Below, piece after piece: positions 22,601 through 32,951 of a DNA stretch of 64,000 bases. Below the pieces are notes generated by a model. It ran no database searches and was not told the DNA's origin. It saw only the letters and a list, made by a program, of their open reading frames with translations. The stretch comes from Bryopsis sp. KO-2023. Its lineage: Eukaryota; Chlorophyta; Ulvophyceae; Bryopsidales; Bryopsidaceae. Position 1 is the stretch's first letter. Each line of letters opens with the position of its first letter. The translations under genes and the position numbers were made by a program. The stretch spans positions 2,257,001-2,321,000 of the forward strand of contig BSYQ01000006.1 in NCBI GenBank assembly GCA_030272585.1, in the 5' to 3' direction.

Positions 22601-23936
22601 CTTTCTCGGAACAAGAAAAACCTTCGTGAAACATGGTGGTGTCCAGCAAGTATCGGCGTGTGTTTTTTGCATTTGCAGATGCCATCTCAGGAGTTGCCGA
22701 TAGCACCAGTTTCTTTCCGTTGGAGTGTGCATTTCCATCGGGAGAAAACAAGCCCCCGAGATCCGTCCAGACGTCCATTTTCCTTGCATTTGTGCCATTG
22801 ATGGTCTGGGGTGCACTTGTCGTGGCTCATTATGCCCATGCATTGAGGAGCAAAAAATCATTCGAGGATATCAAGCTTTGGTCTTGTGTTGCACTCTTGG
22901 CTGTGCAGCAAGCATCATACATCAGGTGGGCTCTTTTGGATAGTCTTTGGAAGCTATTGGAAGTATATATATGCAAAACCTCTTTAGGTGCTCTACGCCT
23001 GAACACCTGCGAAACAATTTTTCTGTTGCAATGCATGACTGCTGAAGAGGATCAGCGTTTCCCTGTCCTTGTAGCAATCAGATGTTTGTTACAATAGATG
23101 GCTTGGTGGATTGCAGTTCACGACTCTTTGTTTTCTCTTGTAGCGTGACGAGGACGCTCGTTCGGATTTTCTACTGCGTGCATGTCAGCCCTATGGAAGG
23201 TTCGTTCTGGGTCCAAGACACCAACGTAGGGTGCTACAGAGGATCCCATGCTTTTCTTGTTGGCTTTGTTGGGGCGCCAGGCCTGCTGTTGGTGTCGATA
23301 GGCTTCCCTGGATGGCTTCTGTTCAAGCTCACACGGAGCAGAGAGGTCCTTGAACAGGATGAGATGGTCAGACAGTATGGCTTTTTGTATAAAGCATACA
23401 ACAAAAATGTGACAGCTTGGGAAGTTGTGATCTTGCTCAGAAAAGCCTTTCTTGCTGCAATTGTGGTGTTTGCGCGGACTTTGGGGGGAGGAATCCAAAC
23501 CAATCTTGCACTTGTGATCATGGTGGGTTCAATCATTCTCCAGATGTATTTCCAGCCGTTTGTGGAATCGAAGCTTAATATTCTGGAGTTGGGATCTTTG
23601 GCAATTTCCACCTTAGCGTTCATCATTGGGAATTTGGTGGATCAGCCAGAAATGAATGGTGGAGGGAAAGTGGCCATGTCGGTCATCTTTATTTGCACAG
23701 CTGGCGTTTATATCACATACATGCTGAAGCTGATTTGTGATGTGGCTTTTGTGGAGCTGCGTGAATGGATGGAAAATACAAATTCGGGGGGTCCATTGCC
23801 AACGAGCAATTTTGCACTTTTGATGATGGCAGTGAAGACCAAAGTGAAAAAGACCAAAACCAGATTAAATAAAAAGAAGGAAGCGTTTGTGAAGAGCTTT
23901 TCTTCATGTTTGTCTTGCGAGATGGCTTCCCGTTAG
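13623..23936 (+). pseudogene. Pmp-like beta-helix surface protein, copy A, probably disrupted
   Basis: The start MIFAVVFFASLCGSYNA is a signal peptide (an in-frame ATG also lies at 13,575). Predicted exons after exon 1: 13,871-14,120, 14,444-14,837, 15,058-15,333, 15,559-15,846, 16,089-16,250, 16,420-16,560, 17,145-17,317, 17,530-17,697, 17,774-17,932, 18,313-18,894 with 20,619-20,868, 21,022-21,914, 22,004-22,366, 22,457-22,547, 22,679-22,925 and 23,144-23,936. The extracellular part carries GGAI/FxxN repeats of the chlamydial Pmp type (right-handed beta helix), then Cys-rich modules and about eight membrane helices. Two lesions are visible. The exon at 17,145 has a run of 13 G (17,274-17,286), making it 173 bp against 171 in copy B and shifting the frame. 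A 1.7-kb insertion (18,895-20,618) splits another exon. The G run could be an assembly error. The 16,089-16,250 exon is absent from copy B. Confidence 0.75.
18895..20618 (-). mobile_element. 1.7-kb insertion in Pmp-like gene A, possibly a truncated LTR-element fragment
   Basis: In copy B the exon runs uninterrupted from tatggaggt to gcactacctg with nine bases between; copy A has 1,724 bp there. On the minus strand the sequence ggcgcatca, one spacer base, then TGGCGCCCGACACTGCAG (19,409-19,426) looks like an LTR end followed by a primer-binding site of the tRNA-Lys type (TGGCGCC). That would make 19,428-20,620 a candidate LTR and 18,895-19,408 a leader plus the start of a gag-like frame that reads open on the minus strand. 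The middle (19,900-20,100) is A-rich low-complexity DNA. No second LTR or target duplication is visible. The insertion is clear; its identity is tentative. Confidence 0.5.
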
Positions 23937-24650
23937 TTTTAGTCTTGCATTTTTCTTTCTTGAAAATCCAAAAAATATTTTGGGTGTTTGATCATTGAGT
24001 TTTGTTGGGTTTGTTCAAGGGATCATGGGTGGACTGTGCGTCCATCCACGTTTTTTGCTACAAATTTGAAATATCATATCGTCTGTTTTAGTTTTGCACT
24101 TTTTTTTCGAAAGTCCAAAAACTTTCTTGGTGGGTGTGCTGTCCATCCACATTGCAATGTGGTCATGACCATTGGGTGTTGCAACTTTGATTATGGTACC
24201 TGCGGTTTTACTTTGCCTTTTCCTTGAAAATCGAGAAGTATTCTGGCGATTAATCTTTGAACTGTGTTGGGTTGGTTTTTTTGGGATCGTGGGTGTGTTT
24301 TCCATCCACATTCGTGCTACAGGGCACGAATTACCTTTTGTATTTTTTAACATATTTAATTTACCCATTGTTGCAGTTCTTTTTTTCACATCGTCTTGTA
24401 AACCAACACTACACAACATTCGCTAAAGAGGGAGTTTTCACAGGCGCGCGGACGTCAGCTCTTATGTACCACACAATGAATTTCTCAAGGAGGCTGCACG
24501 TCAATGAGTGAAGATGGTGTAAGAAAAAACAGAAAGTCTACAAGACCATTATTTCTCACAACTTCTCCCTCCTCACATCCCTCCTCAGTTTCTGCCAGAT
24601 AGAACCCATCTAACCCCTTCTATCAAAGGTGGCATGAAGTAGCGGCGGTG
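23937..24650. other. 3' flank of Pmp-like gene A, no gene seen
   Basis: Contains several degenerate copies of a segment reading ggrtcatgggtggactgtgcgtccatccac within 24,000-24,320, suggesting an old internal repeat. Homologous to 50,897-51,603. From about 24,430 onward the two units are almost identical. Confidence 0.4.
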
Positions 24651-24882
24651 TGGTCACGTGTGCAACCCATTTTTATTGATGTTTTTCAATTTTTGAGACA
24701 AAACCAACGTTGATTGCAATCGATTCCAATTCGTAACCCCACCATTATCTCTTTTAACGTATCTGGACGACGACAGACAGAAGCTCGGGAGAACGCAAAG
24801 TTTGTAATCATTGATTGATTGATTGATTAATTTCTGTCACCTAGAGGCGAAATTTTACTGAAATTTTACTGGAGGCCAGGTA

Positions 24883-25017
24883 ATGATCTTTGCAGTATTC
24901 TTCTTAAGCACATGGGCCACACATCTGGAACCATTTCCTCCAGAAAACAAAAGAAAAGACGTCGCATTTTACTCTGCTTCAGTCCCACTGGTGGTGCCTT
25001 CTGAAGGGTCGTCATGA
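24883..25017 (+). CDS. Possible 44-residue secreted peptide behind a copied Pmp promoter/signal peptide (copy A)
   Basis: The region from 24,645 repeats the 5' end of the Pmp-like genes: G-box TGGTCACGTG at 24,651-24,660, then aacgtatctggacgacgacagaca, then an ATG with MIFAVFFLSTWA, close to the MIFAVLFFASLF signal peptide of the large genes. After the signal sequence the frame is unrelated to the Pmp-like protein and ends at TGA after 44 codons. The unit B copy (51,836-51,970) is also open, with two substitutions near the end. It may be a relic of a lost family member or a new small secreted peptide; without transcripts I cannot tell which. Confidence 0.35.
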   Translation: MIFAVFFLSTWATHLEPFPPENKRKDVAFYSASVPLVVPSEGSS

Positions 25018-25072
25018 CATCCATCGCTGTTCGGTGTTGGGAATACATTCCACTGCATGTAAACGCGGTGTT

Positions 25073-25562
25073 TCGACTGCACCGCTCCTTGTACAGGAAA
25101 GTGTGAGGTTCAGGCATTGGTCAATAGACATCAACAGACTTGTCTTGAGACTGACAAGGCGGCACTTTCGTTGGATCCTTGCCATTCAGTTACAAACACT
25201 GAAAAAGATGCCTTGCAAAAGTTGAAGTTGTCTTCATCACACACACTCCGACCCACCGATAGAAATGCACTGCAGCCAAGGGTGCAGTTAACCACTAATT
25301 CAGGCACCCCACAGCACCCCAAAACACACCAACACACCACCATGTGAATGGGGAAAAAAACCCATAGCCCTGACTCTAGTGGTGGGAGCGTCCCCCCACC
25401 CTTCGAGTACTCTGCACCTCTCGGCTCTTCCGTCCACGCCTTGACGCTTCTGTTAACGCCTTCAGACGTCATGGTTTAGAGGTGGGCTCGAACCCCCGCC
25501 GCCTGGCAAACAATGGCGAACGTTAGACCACTGTACCAAGCGACGGATGGGCCCGAGCGATG
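25073..25562 (-). repeat. tRNA-derived SINE-like repeat, copy A2 (inverted)
   Basis: On the minus strand: A box TGGTACAGTGG (25,528-25,538), B box GGTTCGAGCCC (25,484-25,494), then the same body and tail as the copy at 3,006. It differs from that copy in the head and middle, so it belongs to a distinct subfamily or is older. The identical copy in unit B is at 52,026-52,515. Confidence 0.65.
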
Positions 25563-25666
25563 ACATACAGCGACTTGACATTCAAGTACCCCCTTGATTT
25601 GATGACTCACCAGCGCCAGAAACTCGACCGCGAGTGCACATTCCAAAAGAACCTCGACCCCGTTCG

Positions 25667-26201
25667 ATGGGGAGAAAGTCGGACAACCTGAAAAGTGCGT
25701 GGGCAGGGCTGGAGGAGTTGGGCTGCAACCCAAAATTTGAACTCGGTGCGCGCATCTCCAGCGTGAAAGCGTTGTTCCGTGAGCTGAAGGGCAATCGAGC
25801 CGTGTGTCTGTCGACCTGCTTCAACTGCCCAGGGCTTCGTCGAGTCGGTTGTATGAGCGATCGCTCTTTCAAGGGGTTGGCTTTCTTTTTCTTTTATATT
25901 TTGAGGAAAAACAATTGGTTTTCTGGGGTGATGGCCTTCTCTTTCTCGATGTTTTGGCACACACACACTGACACTCCTGCCAAGCAGGGCTCTTTTGGAT
26001 CTGATTCTTCATTTTCTTTGTTTCGATTTTTCAGACAACCGCCCACCATGCATACATAGTCTCCACCCAAATCGAAAGGAGGATGGAGTGGGCTTGGTTG
26101 TTGGCATTGTTTCCACAGCCGTCGAAAGAATCAGCAAATGCAACGTCTCCAAGGTGGTGTGTCCAGCAAAGTTGGCCAGGAATTTTGATGTCAACAGCTG
26201 A
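25667..26201 (+). CDS. Possible small two-exon gene of unknown function (copy A)
   Basis: A frame starting MGRKSDNLKSAWAGLEELG runs to a T-rich intron-like stretch at about 25,875. An acceptor ttttcag at about 26,034 is followed by a frame with DNRPPCIHSLHPNRKEDGVG that ends at TGA (26,199-26,201). The most obvious donor (gttggc) does not join these two frames in register, so the exact splice is unresolved. I recognise no domain. The same arrangement is at 52,620-53,154 in unit B, but these copies are nearly identical, so conservation is not evidence of selection. Confidence 0.25.
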
Positions 26202-26213
26202 TAGCAGCAGCTT

Positions 26214-26570
26214 CAGGGGTGATCACGTGATCTTCGACTACTTTCTTCAGGTGTTGCTTGTGACAGTCTAGCACCTCCGCCGAGAAAGAAGGATTTAAAA
26301 AAAGAAAAGGCAAGTCATAGAGTTTCTTCTTACCAACATCAAACCACAAAGGATGTATTTCAACAGTGGAGCATGAAAAGGGGGGTCTACCTGGACGATG
26401 ATAGACAAGTGCTGAAAAAAACGCCAGTGGGAGGTCGTTTGATTTTTTTTATCGCCTCCAAGCAGTATTGTTCTTCGCTTCCATTTTCGGATCCTATCAT
26501 GCGCCGACAAACTCGGGCAAGCACCTTTTGCCAGTCGTGGTGGGCTTGGGGGTAGGATTCGTTGAGCTCA
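26214..26570 (+). pseudogene. Relic of the 5' end of a third Pmp-like gene between the units
   Basis: A 12-bp palindrome GATCACGTGATC (26,221-26,232) recalls the G-box of the intact genes. From 26,387, tacctggacgatgatagaca then agcagtattgttcttcgctt through ctatcatgcg to aactcgggcaagc align with exon 1 of copy B (38,140-38,315). The ATG and the first signal-peptide codons are lost, so it cannot work as a start. It lies after the end of unit A and before unit B, suggesting that a further array member was deleted here. Confidence 0.65.
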
Positions 26571-26875
26571 TAAGTCGATGACTTTCTCAGTGGATACCAA
26601 TTGCATGTTTATTTACCCCAGCTCTTCAACGTTTGGTTAAATTCTGTGAAATACCAATTCAGAGAACGTGCTAGAGAGACGTGATTTCAGACCCCCACGC
26701 AAGGAAGATCAGCCCTTTCTAACTGAGGGCAAAGTGGGATCCCACTCCGGATTGAGCCGTCGAGACAAAAACCTACATATCTGAATGCATTCAAATACAA
26801 CAAAAGAATCCGAACTGTTTCATAACAAGGGTGCTACTTTCAGTAATTCCCAACCATTTCTGCTCTCCTAACCAG

Positions 26876-27857
26876 AAAATCGCACCAATTGCCCATAGTC
26901 CTCAGGGAGCCGACTGCTTGGGTGTCCCAACCTGGTGTGGTGAGGGGGGTTACCTCAATTGAGAAGACAGGATAGAAACAGTGAAAAGATGGACAACTGT
27001 CTCCAGGAAAAGTTCAAAATTGCTTTGTTCATTGTAACGAAAATAGACTGAATCAATCAACACTTACAACCCACAGCAAAAAGAGGCCATCACCCCTGAC
27101 GATGCCAAAAAACCCCAAAACACAAAAACTGAAAAGAGCCCGCAATTTTTCTTTCAAAAGAAAAGTCAAAGAAAGGAAAAACTGAAAAGCCCATGTTTGC
27201 TTCAAGCGAGAGGTTGAACACTCCTGAGCTGTAACGGTGAGGTGGATTCCGCTCAGTGAATCCAAGTTCTTCGGAAAGAAAACTGCATGGTCAAAAACGC
27301 ACAGAAATATTGGAAAAGGAGGCCACCAGCCTCGACGATGTCAGAAAACCCCAAAACATAAAGATTGAAAAGAGCCCATATATTTTTTTTCGAAAGAAAA
27401 GAAAAAGAAAGGAAAAACTGCAACGACGCTCGTCTCAAATTCGCACGGGAAGACTCTCTCCTGGATTCGTTACCCTCGTTCCCACATCTCCCATATGCTC
27501 TTTTAGCCATTGCTCAAGAAACTCGACGAATGCTGGGCAGTCGAAACAAGTCGACGGATCGATTGCCTTCATCTCATGGAGCAGCGCGGTGTGCTTCTAT
27601 GCCAGAGATTTTTTGCGCAACGAACCCAAATCCTCAATCTCTGCCTACAAACTTTAAAGTTCGTCCGACTTTCCCTTCACTCCCCATTCTTCAACTTCTT
27701 TCTCGACGTTTCGACGAAAACATCTGCGTGCGAATCAAACACGCCATTCATTGCGACACACACTGTGGGTGTTGCGTCTGTGTGCAGTTTCAGGCGGTGC
27801 TAAGACAACGATGAGTCATCAATGAAGAGGGTATTTGAGTGTCAACTCGTCCTTTTT
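26876..27857. other. Duplicated tract without a recognisable gene (unit B)
   Basis: The counterpart of 2,032-3,005. Short frames differ in length and register between the two copies, so no gene is called. Confidence 0.5.
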
Positions 27858-28507
27858 CATCGCTCGTGTCCCCCGACGCTTGGTTCAGAGGTTTAACGTG
27901 AATCTTTGTAAACTAAGTGGCGGGGGTTCGAGCCGACCTCTAAACCATGACGTTTGAAGGCGTTAACAGAAGCGCTGCTAAGGCGTGGACGGAAGAGCCC
28001 AGAGGTCGGGTCTCAGGCGGTGGGGGGACGCTCCCACCCGGGAAGACGGGTTATGCATTTTTTTTTCTTTTCCTTGCATGCTTGTAGGTTGGTTGTGTGT
28101 GCTTTTGTGTGCTGTGGGGCCCCTAAATTAGTGGTTGACTGCATCTTTGCATAGTGTGCATTTGTCTTGTGGTGATCGAAGTATATGCATTAATTATAAT
28201 TAAGACACCTTCAACTTTTGCAAGGATCTGCTTGGGGTATCACAACCAAATCACAAAGAATGAAGAAAATCGGTTTCTTGTCAGTCTCAAGACGCCTCTT
28301 GGTGTAAATTAACTAAGGCCTGAACCTCACACCATCCTCCATTGTATTCTCAGGCTGTCTTGTTGAAAACACTGGTGGATCAGTTATAACCACGCCTAAT
28401 TAAGCGTGGTCACCCACGAAACGACAAGAGAGCGATTAATATTTGAGGTGGGTATTGCCAAGCGAGTGTTTTTACTCTTTCCTGTACAAGGAGCGGCGCA
28501 GTCGATA
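27858..28507 (+). repeat. tRNA-derived SINE-like repeat, copy B1
   Basis: The counterpart of the copy at 3,006, with A box TGGTTCAGAGG and B box GGTTCGAGCC intact. About 150 bp of unrelated sequence (around 28,335-28,480) separates the body from the tail cctgtacaaggagcggcgca, so the repeat is interrupted. After the tail the two units become unrelated. Confidence 0.65.
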
Positions 28508-28681
28508 CAAACGAGGCGAGACTCCGCGTTTCGCGTGACACGCATTCAGCCAATCTATCCCACGAATCTTCCCACAATAATATAATATGGACTATATGAC
28601 AGAATGCAGTCGATTGTATTCTCATCATCGTGGTTCAACTGTTGGTAAAACCGGGCATCCAGGTTGCAGGGGTAGACACTG

Positions 28682-29020
28682 ATGCCTCCAAAAAAGGACA
28701 AAAAGGCGGAGCCAGAGCCACCTTCCAAGGCGTACAAAGGAGTGTACAGAAACAAGGGGCTTTGGAGAGCTCGTGTGTGGGACGTCGACAGAGAATACTA
28801 CCTGGGCCACTTCACTGATGAAGAACTGGCCGCTGCAGCCTACGACAGAGCTTCTATCGTTTTAAGGGGTTGGACGACAGCCGTGAGAGAGGGGCTTAAC
28901 TTGGGTCAGACGAAGTACAAAAACGAAGTGGTGGCGCTGGAAAATAAGAGCTTCATGAAAGCCATAGACGAAATTCGGGCTGCAGGGGCACAATCCACTC
29001 CTGACCTCAAGCTGAAGTGA
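28682..29020 (+). CDS. AP2/ERF-domain protein
   Basis: An intronless frame of 112 residues starting MPPKKDKKAEPEPPSK. Residues 18-75 form one AP2/ERF domain: YKGVYRNKGLWRARVWD, then the YLGHFTDEELAAAAYDRA core and LRG, matching the YRG and RAYD elements of the family. AP2/ERF domains bind DNA and are abundant in plants and algae; they also occur in homing endonucleases and in apicomplexan regulators. The protein is barely larger than the domain, with a basic N-terminus and a short helical tail, so it could be a small DNA-binding regulator or a mobile-element remnant. It is present only in unit B, in the slot where unit A has the secreted-protein gene. Confidence 0.75.
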   Translation: MPPKKDKKAEPEPPSKAYKGVYRNKGLWRARVWDVDREYYLGHFTDEELAAAAYDRASIVLRGWTTAVREGLNLGQTKYKNEVVALENKSFMKAIDEIRAAGAQSTPDLKLK

Positions 29021-30495
29021 CGGAAAAAGCACACGACAAACAGTTTGCCACACAATGTGTCTGTGGCCACTTGTGAATAAGAAGATTTTTTGGGAGAGCA
29101 TTAATATTTAGGTTGGATACAAACACCAGATTTCTAACAGTGGAGGAGAAGATTTGAGTTAAAAGTTTTTTTACGCAGTCGTAGTTTGAATCTTGCTGTC
29201 GATTGGCGAGCAGGAAAATACTTTTTGAGAGAGGGAATTGGTTCGATTATGTGGTTGGGGCCATATTTTCATTTTTCTCAAATATGAAAATATTTGAATT
29301 GGGCAGGATGGAACAGGATATCGATATTGAGATGCTAAACGGAGGTTTTTTCACTTTCCTGGAAGCCTGAGAAACATGAATGGCAGCACTGCTTTTCAAG
29401 CTGTGTAAAACACTTGCATTTGTTTGTAAAGAAAAAATCTTGTCACAGCGCCTGTTGTGTGATTCGCAGAGTATAGAATTCTTTCTTTCATTTTTTCTCA
29501 TTTTCCATATTTGACCCTCCTGATTTGTGTGTCTAGTAGCACCAGATGATGTTTTCGAGAAAATTCACATATCATGAGCCAAACAATTAAATTGACAATC
29601 CAAGGCAAACAATTTCCCCAAAGTTTCAGAACTTGGATAGTCCACTGTGAAGAAGGAAAGTAGGGATACATGTATCTCCTGCGCGAATTATTTGCAAGAG
29701 TTTCATCCTCCAGATTGTTCCACCCAGACTATTCAAAAAGTGTGCATATTATTACACACACACACGATAAGTGGATTTGATAACGACATTTTTCACTTAC
29801 CGGAGCTGCATTTGTCAGTCAGCAGACTAGAAACTTAGCTTTTGTTTGGTAGCCCTGTGTGTGCAGTGTTGTTTGAATAAATTATGCATCTTTTGTTCGT
29901 TGTTGCAGCAAATTTTGTATTCAATGAAAAAGATGCTGCAAAGTGGGTTTGAAATTTTATTTATTTGTTTTTCGACAGTAGGTGCACATGCAAGATGCTT
30001 CATCCCTTTTTTTTGTCTGACTGTGTTCATGCTCTAACCCCACTTCATTCTACCAGAATAATATGCTTAATTCTTTTTTTTAAGAATAATTTTAGGATTG
30101 GAAAAAAATATGTTTATGATAGAGTGTCAAAGTTTTTTTCAACCCGTTTTAGTTGAATACAATTCGGGACTGATTAATGTTGATTCTGTGCGATATCATT
30201 TCATCAATAAACAAGCAGAAACCCTCATTCTTTCTTTTAAAGCATGCGACAACCGAAAATGTACGAAGCAGAAATAATATGAATTGAAAGAGTATAAATT
30301 TTCCTGTTGAGTGCTTTCTTCCTTTCACAGTGTTAGAACAACCAATTTGTTGAAGATCCAATGAATTGGGAAGCAACCCAAGTCTCAGAGAAGGTCAATT
30401 CAAATAAAAATTAAAAAAAGTAGGAAAAAGTCTTGTCGAATTCAAATACAAATTCATCACTTCACAAATTTCTCCTTTCCATCGATAAATCCCGT
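29021..30495. other. AT-rich spacer in unit B, no gene seen
   Basis: This 1.5-kb unit B-specific stretch has only short frames with no resemblance to known proteins and several poly-T tracts. Homology with unit A resumes at about 30,496 (ctggaatggcaaaatgtt). Confidence 0.5.
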
Positions 30496-31629
30496 CCCCT
30501 GGAATGGCAAAATGTTGGGAACTTGGATGAGAGAGGAAGCGGACGATAGTGTTTCAGAGATTTTATCATTTGTTCATTGAGGGGGAGTGGGAGAGGTGGT
30601 GGAATCCTTCTTTGACAAGAGCAACTGGTGTGTGGTGGTCGAGAAATCGGAATGCTGATTTGAGAGGCTTTTATTCAGGGAAAGAAAGGGGGTGGGTGGA
30701 AGTTCTTCCCATTCTTGCTGGCAAGTGGGGGGGAGGGGTCAATTCTTTCATACACATATGATTTCTGGGGTGGTCGTGTCCTTTGCTGATTTGATGTAAC
30801 TATATAATTGTTTCAGTTGAGGATCAAGGGGCCAGACCAACTCTGGTGGTTGCTACTTGGGGCAGAGTGTTGGCAACAAATGCAATGTGCCTAGCAGATT
30901 TGTGATAGGGCAAATAGAATAGAGTTTTCTTGAATGTTTCGTTTTCTCTTTTTTCTTTGTGATCTGAAGCCGTCTTTGCTAAAAGATGGAAGGGTCTAAA
31001 AATTGAGAAATCCACTGGAGGGGGCAATTCACTACCACCAGTACATCATAGATTGCCTTGAGTGACTGATGTCATGACCCCTGTTAAAAACAAGCTCCAT
31101 TTCTACATATTCAAGAGTCCTTGTTTGCAGTAATTGAGGGACTGTGTGAAGTGACAGCATCAAGTCACAACTGGCATGTGAACTACCCCTGCTTCCACGG
31201 TTCTCAAATTCCACTCTGTGTGTTCAACGTGTGGGACCCCCATTTCTTTTCACAAGGAAAGGGTATCCTTTCGCCCCACAAGCTTGCAAGATCCGTGATA
31301 AAAACTGAAAAAAAAAACTTGAAGCCAAGGAACTGAACTGGATTTTCCGGGCCAGAATGGTGCTCGACTCGAGCCTTCGGAAGGCTAGCGCCCACGAACG
31401 AACAGAAACCAAAAGATGCAAGAATATTGACTTGTCCTGCCACGCCGCAAACCCACGGAAGAGCTAAGTTTTGCGTCAGATTAATGTTAATTTCGTTCAT
31501 CTTTGAGCGATGATCGTATCGTACACATGTCGTACGAATCCATTCGCGACGTAAAAGGAAAGTCTCGCGGAGTTTTCTTCCTCACTCACTCAAGCAAACA
31601 CTTTCCTTGGCGAACTACACTTAAAAATT
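30496..31629. other. Leader/intergenic tract upstream of the coiled-coil gene (unit B)
   Basis: The counterpart of 7,256-8,289, with a ~100-bp extra piece near 31,155-31,260. No frame is conserved across the copies. Confidence 0.4.
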
Positions 31630-31835
31630 TCTGGCGAGCACTGGCGAGCACTAGCGAACAACGGAGAACAACGGCGAACAACGGCGAAGCGAATACGGGC
31701 GAACAAAGGCGAACAGCAATATCACCGGCGAACATCCATCCCAAGCGAGCATTGGCGAATACGGGCGAACAAGGGCGAACAAAAACGAACAAAGGCGAAG
31801 CGAATACGGGCGAACAGAGGCGTATACTCGGCGAA
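31630..31835 (+). repeat. Short tandem repeat, degenerate 9-mer ggcgaacaa/ggcgaatac (unit B)
   Basis: Same motif family as 8,290-8,500, with different order and number of 9-mers. The frame through it stops at the poly-A just before the conserved ATG at 31,874, which supports an untranslated leader. Confidence 0.75.
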
Positions 31836-31873
31836 CAAGTGAAGGAAAAGCACGTGTACCGAAAGAAAAAAAA

Positions 31874-32800
31874 ATGATCGAACTCGTGGTTTTGATGTTA
31901 TCCATGATATTTTTCATTTCCACGTTGTATTTCAAAGCGATGGCGGAGGGCGCAAAAAGAGAATGTGAAAGCATGAAAAGGCAGCTTGCGAGAGCACTCG
32001 AGGCGACGGCGAAGGCCTCGGAGGCGACGGAGTGGAGGATTGATTTTTTGAAGAACAAATATACGAGACTTGAGGAGTTCAACAAAGTGTTGGTGGAGGA
32101 CAGCAAAAAAGGATTTGAAACGATGAAGACGGCGTTGAAGTATGAAAAGAGTAAAACTGAAACACTTGTGGCGGAGGAGGCTTCGAAGGCGGCGAAAAAA
32201 ATATCTGAACTGGAGGAACGTGTGAAGGTTATGAGCGACGTTTTGGCGGAAATGGAGGTGGTCTTACCTGCTTTGGAGAAGGAGCTGGACGAAACAAAAG
32301 AGAAACTGAAAGAGAAGGAATTGGAGTTGGTTTTGGCGAAGGAAGAAGCCTTTGAGGCGACTGAAAGGGTTTCTGAACTGGAGGGAGCTGTTGAGAAGAT
32401 GAGCGGCATTTTGGCAGAAGTGGGGGTGGTGGCTTTCCCTGTTTTGGAGAACAATTTGGATGAAATTGTGGAGGAACTGGAGGAAAAGGAGGAGGAGCTG
32501 ATGATGGTGAGGGAGGATTTGGAAGAAGCAAACCAAGAGGTCGAAAACACAAAGGAGCAGTTGGCTGAGGCGGAGTCGAAGTTGGAATCTACCGAAGAAA
32601 AGTATGCAGGCTTGAGGAGGACACATTCTGAAGCACTGGACATGTTGGTGAGACTCACAAATGGAACCTGCGAAAACACAAAGCAGCAGTTGGCTGAAGC
32701 GGAGGCGAAGTTGGAATGTATCGAAGAAAAGTATGCAGGATTGAGGAGGACGCATTCTGAAGCACTGGACATGTTGGTGAGACTCACAAATGGAACCTGA
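31874..32800 (+). CDS. Membrane-anchored coiled-coil protein (copy B)
   Basis: 308 residues, a close paralogue of the protein at 8,528. The N-terminal signal anchor is MIELVVLMLSMIFFISTLYF. The rest is charged heptad sequence with no enzyme motif, and two C-terminal 41-residue repeats end DMLVRLTNGT. Differences from copy A include small in-frame indels (EAFEATER for ATGR, and GVVAFP for GVAFP), so the reading frame has been kept during divergence. That favours both being real genes. Confidence 0.7.
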   Translation: MIELVVLMLSMIFFISTLYFKAMAEGAKRECESMKRQLARALEATAKASEATEWRIDFLKNKYTRLEEFNKVLVEDSKKGFETMKTALKYEKSKTETLVAEEASKAAKKISELEERVKVMSDVLAEMEVVLPALEKELDETKEKLKEKELELVLAKEEAFEATERVSELEGAVEKMSGILAEVGVVAFPVLENNLDEIVEELEEKEEELMMVREDLEEANQEVENTKEQLAEAESKLESTEEKYAGLRRTHSEALDMLVRLTNGTCENTKQQLAEAEAKLECIEEKYAGLRRTHSEALDMLVRLTNGT

Positions 32801-32801
32801 A

Positions 32802-32951
32802 CTGAAAATAAAAAATGGAAAAGAGGGTGAACTGAAAATAAAAAATGGAAAAGAGGGTGAACTGGAAGTGAAAAATGGAAAGGAGGTTGAACTGGAAATA
32901 AAAAATGAAAAAGAGGGTGAACTGGAAATGAAAAAGGGAAAAGAGGAAGAA
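32802..32951 (+). repeat. 30-bp minisatellite, five units (unit B)
   Basis: Five copies of the actggaaataaaaaatggaaaagagggtga unit after the stop codon. The shifted frame (32,790-33,002) is fully open here, giving five ELEIKNGKEG-type repeats and an acidic tail ending GEPT. Confidence 0.85.

Larger units (their letters stand above)
1..26213. repeat. Duplication unit A (left copy of a ~26.7-kb direct repeat)
   Basis: The first bases of the window (gatttcagacccccac...) recur at 26,681, and shared order continues to the motif agcagcagcttca, which ends at 26,213 here and at about 60,952 in unit B (after the retrotransposon). Matching blocks read by eye are 1-175 with 26,681-26,855; 2,032-3,547 with 26,876-28,507; about 7,256-11,310 with 30,496-34,690; 13,430-18,894 with 38,055-47,355; and 20,619-26,213 with 47,360-53,156. 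The blocks between them differ. The true left edge may lie outside the window. Confidence 0.9.

Noticed and set aside
25484..25538. A functional tRNA gene on the minus strand
   Set aside because: The A and B boxes are present, but the arms do not form a full cloverleaf by eye and the sequence is the head of a dispersed repeat.
25607..25966. 119-residue minus-strand frame identical in both units
   Set aside because: Identity reflects the recent duplication of this block. The frame has no recognisable features, and the plus strand gives a slightly better gene candidate.
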